Positions 1 to 5,391 of a stretch of DNA of 5,391 nucleotides are shown here, one piece after another. The DNA is taken from positions 1-5,391 of the forward strand of contig JAITPZ010000285.1 in NCBI GenBank assembly GCA_031289165.1, read 5' to 3'. Under the pieces are notes generated by a model. The model worked only from the letters and a program-made list of their open reading frames with translations. It was not told the origin of the DNA and did not search any database. The first letter of the stretch is position 1; every line of letters begins with the position of its first letter. The translations under genes were made by a program, and so were the position numbers. The stretch comes from Synergistaceae bacterium. Lineage in GTDB: Bacteria > Synergistota > Synergistia > Synergistales > Aminobacteriaceae.

Positions 1-1
1 C

Positions 2-3000
2 GGGAAGAAAAATCTCTTCGGGCGGACGCTGCGCGTGATCGAGATGCAGTCGGAGGGCGGCGCGGCGGGGGCCGTGCACGGCTCGCTGCAGGGGGGCTCC
101 CTCACCACGACCTACACCTCCGCGCAGGGGCTGCTGCTGATGATCCCGAACATGTACCGCATCGCGGGGGAGCTTTTGCCCGCTGTGTTCCACGTCAGTG
201 CCCGCTCGCTCGCCACCAACGCGTGGAACGTGTTCGGCGACCATCAGGACGTCATGGCCACCCGCCAGACGGGGTTCGCCATCCTTGCCTCGTCCGGCGT
301 CCAGGACGCCATGGACCTCGCCGCCGTCGCGCACCTGACCGCGATAAAGGCCCGTATGCCCTTTCTTCACTTCTTCGACGGCTTTCGGACCTCGCACGAG
401 GTGCAGAAGATCGAGGTGCTGGAGTACGAGGAACTCGAAAAGCTGCTGGACCGGGAGGCCGTGAAGGCGTTCCGCGACCGCGCGCTGAACCCCGATCACC
501 CCGTGCACCGGGGGATGACGCAGAACCCCGACGTGTTCTTTCAGATGAGGGAGGCGGTCAACCCCTGGTACGACGCCCTGCCCGCGACGCTCGACCATTA
601 TCTTGGGGAGATCAACAGGCTGACGGGGCGAAACTACGCGTTTTTCAACTATTACGGGGCCCCGGACGCGACGCGGGTGATCGTGGCGATGGGGTCCGCC
701 TGCACGGCCATCGAGGAGACGGTGGACTGGATGAACGCGCGGGGGGAGAAGGTCGGACTCGTCAACGTCCACCTGTACCGCCCCTTCCGGTCCGAGAGGC
801 TGCTTTCGGTCCTGCCGCCCTCCGTGAAGCGGATCGCCGTGCTTGACCGCACCAAGGAACCCGGCGCGGCGGGCGAACCGCTCTTCCTCGACGTGCGCAA
901 CGCCTTCTGCGACGTGGCCATGTCCGGGAAGCCCATTCCGTTCATCGTCGGGGGACGGTACGGGCTCGGGGGCAAGAACTTCAGCCCGCCGGACGTGCTG
1001 GCCGTCTACGAGAACCTGGCGCGGGAGACGCCCAGGAGCGGTTTCACCGTGAGCATCGACGACGACGTGACCCTGACCTCCCTGCCGCGCCCGAAGGAGG
1101 ACTTCGACCCCGCCCCGGCCGGAACGACGGCCTGCAAGTTCTGGGGGCTCGGGTCCGACGGTACGGTGGGCGCGAACAAGAGCGCCGTCAAAATCATCGG
1201 CGACCACACGGACCTCTACGCGCAGGCGTACTTCGCCTACGACTCCAAGAAATCCGGCGGCGTGACGATATCCCACCTGCGGTTCGGGAAAACGCCGATC
1301 AAATCGTCCTACTACATCGAAAAAGCGGACTTCGTCGCCTGTCACAACCCCGCCTACGTCGGAAAATACGATATGCTGGAGGACCTGAAGCCCGGCGGGC
1401 GCTTCCTGCTGAACACGCTGTGGACGCCGGAGGAGGTCGAAAAGAACCTTCCCGCCGCCATGAAGCGCTTCATCGCGAAAAACGGGATCGGGTTCTGCAC
1501 GATCAACGCCGTGCGCGTGGCTCAGGAGCTGGGGCTGGGGTCGCGGATCAACATGATCATGCAGTCCGCGTTTTTCGAGCTGGCCCGCATCATCCCCGTC
1601 GAGGACGCCGTGAAATACCTGAGAGAGGCGGTCGTCGAGTCCTACGGAAAGCAGGGGCAGGCGATCATCGACATGAACTTCGCCGCCATCGACCGGGGCA
1701 TCTCCGACATCGTAAGGCTTTCCGTTCCGGAGAGCTGGAAGGACGCGAAGGACGCCGCCGCTCCCGAGCGCGCGCCGGTTCCCGACTTTATCTCCCAATT
1801 CGTCGAGCCCGTCAACCGGCAGCGCGGGGACTGGCTGCCCGTCAGCATATTCAGGGGCTGCGAGGACGGCACCTTCCCCCTGGGCTCCAGCGCCTTCGAA
1901 AAGCGCGGCATCGCGGTCGAGGTTCCCGTATGGAGGCCGGAGTCCTGCATCCAGTGCAATCAGTGCTCCTTCGTCTGCCCCCACGCCGCCGTCCGGCCCT
2001 ATCTGGCGGACGACGGCGAGCTGGCCGGCGCTCCTGATGGCCTTCGGACGATTCCGGCCACGGGGTTCCCCGGAAAACACTTCCACCTGGGCATCTCGCC
2101 GCTCGACTGCGCGGGTTGCGGCAACTGCGTCGACGTCTGCCCGGCACGAAAAGGGCGGGAATCTAAGGCCCTGGAGATGAGGCCCCTGGCGTCTCAGCTG
2201 CCGGAGGGCGCGGAGCTGTGGGAGTTCGCGGCGCGGAACATCGCGTGGAAGAAGCTGCCGGAGGAACAGGTCCGCACCGTCAGAGGCAGCCAGTTCTCGC
2301 GGCCCCTGCTCGAGTTCAGCGGGGCCTGCGCCGGCTGCGGCGAGACGCCCTACGTGAAGCTGCTGACCCAGCTCTTCGGCGACCGCCTTTCCATCCAGAA
2401 CCCCTCGGGCTGCTCCACCGTGTGGGGCGGAAGCTGCCCCGCCATACCCTACGTCGCCAACGCCGAGGGACACGGCCCGGCCTTCGGCTACTCGCTGTTC
2501 GAGGACTGCGGGGAGTACGGCCTCGGCGTCCACATCGGCTCGACGCAGGTTCGCGCCCTCGTCGCGGACAGGGTGAGCGAGGCACTGAAGTCGGGCGACG
2601 CGCCGCAAAGTCTGCGGGAGGCCATGACGGACTGGCGCGAGGGGCTGGAAAGGAGCGCCGGAACGCGGGAGCGCGCCTCGCGCCTCGCCGCGGAGCTGGA
2701 GCGCCACAGGGGCACGGATCCCCTGCTGAACGAAATCTACGACCGGCGTGACTTTTTCGCCCGCAGGGCGCAGTGGATCGTCGGCGGCGACGGGTGGGCC
2801 TACGACATCGGCTACGGCGGGCTGGACCACGTCGCGGCGTCCGGCGAGAACGTCAATGTTCTGATCGTCGATACGGAGGTCTACTCCAACACCGGCGGGC
2901 AGTCCTCCAAGGCGACGCCGACCGCGGCGATAGCCGGCTTCGCGGCCAGCGGCAAAAAAACCCGCAAAAAGGACCTGGGCCTGATGATGATTCCCTACGG

Positions 3001-3439
3001 CGGAGTCTACGTCGCGCAGGTCGCCATGGGAGCGGACAGAAACCAGACGCTGAAGGCGTTCCTGGAGGCCGAGGCGTACCCCGGCGTGTCCATCGTCATC
3101 GCGTACTGTCCCTGCATCAACCACGGCCTTTCCATGGGAATGGGGCACTCGCAGGAACAGCAGAAGCGCGCCGTCGAGGCCGGCTACTGGGGCCTTTACC
3201 GGCATAACCCCCTGTTGAAGGAGGCGGGCAAAAACCCCTTCGTCCTGGACTCCAAACCCCCGAAGGCGTCCTTCCGGGAGTTCCTGATGAGCGAGGTCCG
3301 CTTCGCCGCCCTGTTCCGCTCCTTCCCCGACCTGGCCCGGGAGCTTTTCGAAAAATGCGAGAGCGACGCCATGGAGCGCTTGGCGGCCTACCAGAGGCTG
3401 GCCGCCGCCCCCGAAAGAATCCCGATAGCGGCGGAGTAG
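2..3439 (+). CDS. nifJ: Pyruvate:ferredoxin (flavodoxin) oxidoreductase, single-chain, 5'-truncated by the window edge
   Basis: Cytoplasmic enzyme that oxidatively decarboxylates pyruvate with CoA to acetyl-CoA and CO2, passing two electrons to ferredoxin or flavodoxin. The frame is open from base 2, giving 1145 residues; family alignment from memory puts about 46 N-terminal residues (including the YPITP motif) off the left edge. The GTG at 35 is internal, because GKKNLFG just before it is conserved family sequence. Residues counted from base 2: MQSE glutamate E18 (binds the thiamine ring) and the VSAR arginine R68 (substrate) match E64 and R114 of Desulfovibrio africanus PFOR. Then come the transketolase-C-like domain (about 225-300), the gamma/CoA-side domain (FWGLGSDGTVGANK, about 375-560), a two-[4Fe-4S] ferredoxin domain (CIQCNQCSFVCP from C649; CAGCGNCVDVCP from C703), proximal-cluster cysteines C776, C779, C804 and C1038, and the TPP motif GDGWAYDIG to NTGG (about 930-965). 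All visible cofactor ligands are intact. It lacks the C-terminal extension of the D. africanus enzyme, as most homologues do. Confidence 0.97.
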   Translation, partial: GKKNLFGRTLRVIEMQSEGGAAGAVHGSLQGGSLTTTYTSAQGLLLMIPNMYRIAGELLPAVFHVSARSLATNAWNVFGDHQDVMATRQTGFAILASSGVQDAMDLAAVAHLTAIKARMPFLHFFDGFRTSHEVQKIEVLEYEELEKLLDREAVKAFRDRALNPDHPVHRGMTQNPDVFFQMREAVNPWYDALPATLDHYLGEINRLTGRNYAFFNYYGAPDATRVIVAMGSACTAIEETVDWMNARGEKVGLVNVHLYRPFRSERLLSVLPPSVKRIAVLDRTKEPGAAGEPLFLDVRNAFCDVAMSGKPIPFIVGGRYGLGGKNFSPPDVLAVYENLARETPRSGFTVSIDDDVTLTSLPRPKEDFDPAPAGTTACKFWGLGSDGTVGANKSAVKIIGDHTDLYAQAYFAYDSKKSGGVTISHLRFGKTPIKSSYYIEKADFVACHNPAYVGKYDMLEDLKPGGRFLLNTLWTPEEVEKNLPAAMKRFIAKNGIGFCTINAVRVAQELGLGSRINMIMQSAFFELARIIPVEDAVKYLREAVVESYGKQGQAIIDMNFAAIDRGISDIVRLSVPESWKDAKDAAAPERAPVPDFISQFVEPVNRQRGDWLPVSIFRGCEDGTFPLGSSAFEKRGIAVEVPVWRPESCIQCNQCSFVCPHAAVRPYLADDGELAGAPDGLRTIPATGFPGKHFHLGISPLDCAGCGNCVDVCPARKGRESKALEMRPLASQLPEGAELWEFAARNIAWKKLPEEQVRTVRGSQFSRPLLEFSGACAGCGETPYVKLLTQLFGDRLSIQNPSGCSTVWGGSCPAIPYVANAEGHGPAFGYSLFEDCGEYGLGVHIGSTQVRALVADRVSEALKSGDAPQSLREAMTDWREGLERSAGTRERASRLAAELERHRGTDPLLNEIYDRRDFFARRAQWIVGGDGWAYDIGYGGLDHVAASGENVNVLIVDTEVYSNTGGQSSKATPTAAIAGFAASGKKTRKKDLGLMMIPYGGVYVAQVAMGADRNQTLKAFLEAEAYPGVSIVIAYCPCINHGLSMGMGHSQEQQKRAVEAGYWGLYRHNPLLKEAGKNPFVLDSKPPKASFREFLMSEVRFAALFRSFPDLARELFEKCESDAMERLAAYQRLAAAPERIPIAAE

Positions 3440-3441
3440 AA

Positions 3442-3463
3442 GGGGCGAAAGCGGGTCCGCCCC
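3442..3463 (+). other. Small GC-rich hairpin just after the nifJ stop
   Basis: GGGGCG (3442-3447) pairs with CGCCCC (3458-3463) across a 10-base loop, two bases after the PFOR stop codon. No T tract follows, so it is not a terminator on its own. It may stabilise the mRNA 3' end or be chance in GC-rich sequence. Seen directly; function is inference. Confidence 0.35.
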
Positions 3464-3486
3464 GAAACGATTCGACTGAAAACAGC

Positions 3487-3512
3487 AACCCCCCGGCTCT
3501 GCCGGGGGGTTT
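3487..3512 (+). terminator. Rho-independent terminator of nifJ
   Basis: A perfect 11-bp inverted repeat, AACCCCCCGGC (3487-3497) and GCCGGGGGGTT (3501-3511), with a TCT loop, lies about 47 bases after the PFOR stop. The T tract is short (TTTGTGAT), but the stem is very stable. On the other strand the stem is followed by TTGCTGTTTTC, so it could also act as a backup stop for minus-strand transcripts that pass the terminator at 3651-3692. Confidence 0.85.
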
Positions 3513-3650
3513 GTGATCATATAAAAGCATAATCGTTTTTCCTGTGGATCGTCATCTATGCCCGCCATCACTCTCGATGTGGTTATCGCGTACGGAAACA
3601 GGAAATAATTCCTTCTCCTCACCCAGGAAGTTTATAGCAAATCGACACAG

Positions 3651-3692
3651 AAAAAAGACCGCCATCCTGCAGGAAAGAAGATAAGCGGTCTT
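3651..3692 (-). terminator. Rho-independent terminator of the minus-strand exported-protein gene
   Basis: Read on the minus strand, AAGACCGC (3692-3685) pairs with GCGGTCTT (3662-3655) and runs into six T residues (3656-3651). The 22-base loop is long for an intrinsic terminator, but it contains the palindrome TCCTGCAGGA (3665-3674), which can fold as a second stacked stem and shorten the effective loop. It begins about 33 bases after the stop of the gene ending at 3726, the expected place. Confidence 0.75.
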
Positions 3693-3725
3693 GTGAAGTC
3701 TGGAGCGTTTAAAACAAGCTGATTT

Positions 3726-4952
3726 TTACAGGGTCAGATATTTGCGCAGAGCAAACCCTGTAAGTAACAGCCCCATAAATCCGTACCCTGCGTTGCAACC
3801 TCCGCCGCCGTTAGAGGGGTCGGGGTCAGTGTCAGGCTCAGGCTTAGAACTGTCGGCAACGACAACCTGAACAGGAGCGGTGTAGCAGAAATCCCCCGCA
3901 GCGTCTCTATACACAACAGCGAGATCGGTCGTTCCCTCCTTCAACCCCGTCAACGTCAAGGTCACTACATTAGTCTCTATCTCTGTAGTCCAATCCGTGT
4001 CTTCCAGCACAGATCGGTCTCCTATGGAAAAGGGATACAGCGTATTTCTGTCGAGCCTAACGCCAGGCTGAAGCGTGAGTTTTACAATTTCTTCCTTGCC
4101 GGGCTGGAGCTTCAGCGGAGCCAGGCCGCTTACATCTTCCTCTTTATGAGCGGCGACGAAAAATTCCCACCTATAGCGATAAGGGAGAGCGGGGTTTGCC
4201 TGGACATCCTGTACTTCCATACGCACTCTATTGATGGCCTGCTTATCCACGTCGGCAGGAATAGGGAACTCACCGGATGGCGTAGCGTTAGCCTCAAAGG
4301 GTTGCCAATCGCTCCGAGCCAATCGTGTTCCATCTTTGGCCCAAAGTCCAATCCTGTATCTGCTCTGAAAAGGTACAACAACCGCTCCGCCCGTCTTGGG
4401 CAAAACCATTTTCCAACTGACGGCGCTGCTGCCTAATTCAACGTAAGGAACGTAAGCATCAAGCTGCTCTTTCGTTGTGCGGAAATTGGGCATCGTTCCG
4501 CTGCTGCTGTCTCCGTTGAGGGTCCAGTTGTAGGCCTTGCCCTGCAATCCACCGTCAGCGGCTCTTCGGAAGAGAACATTGATTCCATTCGCGAACCTTG
4601 GTGAGAACTCCGCGTAAGTTGCGTCTCCCCCCTGGTAACGCAGATCGAAAGTTTTGTCTTCTCCTGCCACATTCTGCCTCTGGTCGTTCTCATCCCAATA
4701 AGCGTATGTGCCGTTTTTGATGGTAAAAGCACCCACCGCGCTCTCGTCGGCGACAGCGGAAGGCAGAGTGTACTCTACATAAAAATTGATGTACTGGAAC
4801 ATCGCGTCGTCATAAACAGGCTTTCCTTCTTTAAGGAAAGTCGTTGTTTGATGGTTGATATAGGTATAATCCGCTTCGGCAAACGCCACCCCCGCAAACG
4901 CAAAAATTCCCAACAACACCCCTGAAAGCAACTTCTTTACCCCGTATTTCAT
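3726..4952 (-). CDS. Exported protein of unknown function with a Synerg-CTERM-type C-terminal sorting signal
   Basis: 408 residues; I do not recognise the main body as a named family. Seen: a Sec signal peptide (MKYGVKK, hydrophobic 8-24, likely cut after AFA at residue 25), then a beta-rich, aromatic-rich region with no obvious catalytic motif (about 26-270). An Ig-like or Big-type domain follows (about 277-366, strands around EEIVKLTLQPG, NVVTLTLTGLKEGTTDLAVV and APVQVVVA). Next are a Pro/Asp/Ser linker (368-381), GGGGCNAG (382-389), a short hydrophobic stretch (390-402) and RK (403-404). That tail matches my memory of the Synerg-CTERM signal, described in Synergistota and thought to mark surface proteins for processing or anchoring. 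C386 is the likely key residue; the only other cysteine is C356. The start is supported by AAGGGGG eight bases upstream and the signal peptide. It is monocistronic, with its own promoters and terminator. A surface structural or binding role is inference. Confidence 0.88.
   Translation of the reverse strand: MKYGVKKLLSGVLLGIFAFAGVAFAEADYTYINHQTTTFLKEGKPVYDDAMFQYINFYVEYTLPSAVADESAVGAFTIKNGTYAYWDENDQRQNVAGEDKTFDLRYQGGDATYAEFSPRFANGINVLFRRAADGGLQGKAYNWTLNGDSSSGTMPNFRTTKEQLDAYVPYVELGSSAVSWKMVLPKTGGAVVVPFQSRYRIGLWAKDGTRLARSDWQPFEANATPSGEFPIPADVDKQAINRVRMEVQDVQANPALPYRYRWEFFVAAHKEEDVSGLAPLKLQPGKEEIVKLTLQPGVRLDRNTLYPFSIGDRSVLEDTDWTTEIETNVVTLTLTGLKEGTTDLAVVYRDAAGDFCYTAPVQVVVADSSKPEPDTDPDPSNGGGGCNAGYGFMGLLLTGFALRKYLTL
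4821..4840 (-). repeat. Perfect 8-bp hairpin inside the 5' coding region of the exported-protein gene
   Basis: CTTTCCTT (4821-4828) and AAGGAAAG (4833-4840) form a perfect inverted repeat with a 4-base loop. It starts about 112 bases after the start codon and encodes part of FLKEGK (residues about 39-44). It could affect early elongation or mRNA stability, or simply result from codon choice. Confidence 0.4.
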
Positions 4953-4960
4953 CGTACATT

Positions 4961-4967
4961 CCCCCTT
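4961..4967 (-). promoter_or_regulatory. Ribosome binding site of the exported-protein gene
   Basis: On the minus strand, AAGGGGG ends eight bases before the ATG at 4952-4950. This fixes the start: the nearby ATG at 4960-4958 is in another frame and too close to the site to be used. Confidence 0.8.
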
Positions 4968-4986
4968 AAATTTTTTTAGAGGTTCT

Positions 4987-4992
4987 ATTATA
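4987..4992 (-). promoter_or_regulatory. Proximal -10 box (consensus TATAAT) upstream of the exported-protein gene
   Basis: The minus strand carries a perfect TATAAT 34 bases before the start codon, which would leave a leader of roughly 25-28 bases. The region 17-18 bases upstream reads TATTTT or TTATTT, a poor -35 match, so this promoter may be weak, activator-dependent or a chance match in AT-rich DNA. Confidence 0.5.
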
Positions 4993-5023
4993 TAACGAGA
5001 ACGCAGCAGAAAATAACTCCACC

Positions 5024-5173
5024 ATGCCGCGCTTTACGCACATACATTATTCACACGATCCCGCAACCATTGACACGCTGCTCCAGCACATCAATCAGGA
5101 TCATCTTATGGCTATGGCTTTCGCACAAATTTTAAAATGGCTGATAATGAACTTAATTTTACACGCCATTTGA
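5024..5173 (+). CDS. Doubtful 49-codon open frame, possible gene remnant
   Basis: ATG at 5024 to TGA at 5171-5173 encodes 49 residues beginning MPRFTHIHYSHDPATID, with a mixed central segment (DTLLQHINQDHLMAM) and a hydrophobic end (WLIMNLILHAI). I do not recognise it. There is no Shine-Dalgarno sequence and no good plus-strand promoter, and it lies opposite the presumed leader of the minus-strand gene. The same frame is open without a start codon back to 4970. It could be a degraded gene, an antisense small protein or chance; chance is most likely. Confidence 0.2.
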   Translation: MPRFTHIHYSHDPATIDTLLQHINQDHLMAMAFAQILKWLIMNLILHAI

Positions 5174-5183
5174 GAATATTTTG

Positions 5184-5212
5184 ATATTATGTCCAATAGT
5201 TTACTTTGTCAA
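5184..5212 (-). promoter_or_regulatory. Distal sigma70-type promoter directed at the exported-protein gene
   Basis: On the minus strand a perfect TTGACA (5212-5207) is followed after exactly 17 bases by TAATAT (5189-5184), with CATAAT overlapping it. This is the best promoter match I found in the window. Transcription would begin near 5177 and give a leader of about 225 bases before the ATG at 4952, with no convincing gene on that strand in between. Sequence match only. Confidence 0.6.
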
Positions 5213-5303
5213 GCATTAAGGAGAAAATGTCAGGGCATCAAGCCAAAGAGATCAATTTTTGCACGCCGATCGACAGATTGTGCCTGTTTTAGCTATTCTA
5301 ACT

Positions 5304-5390
5304 TCAGGTCTTTGATTTGGGCTCAGTATGGAACCAGCCCCCGGTCTCATACGTCGACTTACGCGCGTCGGGAAAAGGGGCAGTCGTGGG
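5304..5390 (-). CDS. Possible 3' end of a minus-strand gene entering from the right edge
   Basis: On the minus strand, 28 codons run from the window edge to a TGA at 5306-5304. They end in a plausible protein-like tail (ARKSTYETGGWFHTEPKSKT). GC content rises here compared with the AT-rich stretch before it, which fits the edge of coding DNA. The next minus-strand frame is also open (5389-5252, 45 codons), and so is the plus strand from ATG 5328, so the evidence is weak. No family is recognised and no clear terminator follows the stop. Confidence 0.3.
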   Translation of the reverse strand, partial: PTTAPFPDARKSTYETGGWFHTEPKSKT

Positions 5391-5391
5391 A

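Larger units (their letters stand above)
4953..5391. other. AT-rich, mostly non-coding upstream region
   Basis: About 440 bases hold the start signals of the minus-strand gene, the two promoter candidates, one doubtful 49-codon frame and a possible gene end at the right edge. Hand counting gives about 30% GC over 5101-5220, far below PFOR. The sequence AAGGAG at 5218-5223 sits only three bases before an ATG at 5227 that opens a 21-codon frame; the spacing is too short to count as a gene start. I see no tRNA, no intact transposase and no long direct or inverted repeats. Confidence 0.6.

Noticed and set aside
35..37. GTG at 35 as the start of the PFOR gene
   Set aside because: The frame continues to the left edge and the 11 codons before it encode conserved PFOR sequence (GKKNLFG). 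The gene is cut by the window rather than starting here.
223..2751. Several long open frames in other phases and on the minus strand across PFOR (for example 223-846 +, 1420-2037 +, 2218-2751 +, 1851-2147 -)
   Set aside because: Their translations are Arg/Gly/Pro-rich, as expected for shifted frames of GC-rich coding DNA, and the main frame carries all PFOR motifs.
3117..3530. Minus-strand frame of 137 codons overlapping the PFOR 3' end
   Set aside because: It starts in the nifJ terminator region, has low-complexity Arg/Gly/Pro composition and overlaps a conserved gene.
3558..3608. 16-codon plus-strand frame beginning ATGCCCGCC
   Set aside because: Very short, no ribosome binding site, and located between two terminators.
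4146..4732. Open frames of about 80-100 codons in other phases of the exported-protein gene (4146-4436 +, 4433-4732 -, 4130-4381 -)
   Set aside because: They lack ribosome binding sites and recognisable features, and the 408-codon frame has signal peptide, sorting tail, start signal and terminator.
5070..5075. Plus-strand TTGACA as a -35 box for a rightward promoter
   Set aside because: The sequence 17 bases downstream is AATCAG, with no -10 match at 16-18 base spacing.
5257..5290. GCAC...GTGC inverted repeat flanked by T runs, as a terminator
   Set aside because: Only 4 bp of stem with a 15-base loop; too weak to call.

Overview
The window looks like a piece of chromosome from an anaerobic bacterium of the phylum Synergistota. 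Two things point there. The first is a nearly complete single-chain pyruvate:ferredoxin oxidoreductase (PFOR), typical of fermentative anaerobes. The second, more specific, is a secreted protein whose C-terminus (GGGGCNAG, a short hydrophobic stretch, then RK) matches what I recall of the Synerg-CTERM sorting signal. The species cannot be named from this sequence.

Layout: positions 2-3439 (+) are PFOR, entering from the left edge without its first roughly 46 residues and ending in a normal stop. Positions 3440-3725 are a convergent intergenic region. It holds a perfect 11-bp GC-rich hairpin that terminates PFOR and a second hairpin with a T6 tail that terminates the opposing gene. Positions 3726-4952 (-) are a 408-residue exported protein of unknown function with signal peptide, beta-rich body, Ig-like C-terminal domain, Pro/Asp linker and the sorting tail. 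Positions 4953-5391 are AT-rich and mostly non-coding. They hold a ribosome binding site, a proximal -10 box and a distal, well-formed sigma70-type promoter, all pointing into the exported-protein gene, plus a doubtful 49-codon open frame on the opposite strand. The last ~90 bases become GC-rich again and may be the 3' end of another minus-strand gene.

The two real genes are convergent and separately terminated, so they are not an operon and nothing shows a shared function. PFOR is cytoplasmic central metabolism (pyruvate to acetyl-CoA, reducing ferredoxin). The other protein is envelope-associated or secreted. Base composition shifts sharply: hand counts over 120-base samples gave about 68% GC in PFOR (2281-2400), 55% in the exported-protein gene (4201-4320) and 30% in the upstream region (5101-5220). 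The right half therefore looks like more recently acquired or fast-evolving sequence beside a core gene. I saw no RNA gene, CRISPR array, intact insertion sequence or convincing new multi-gene system.
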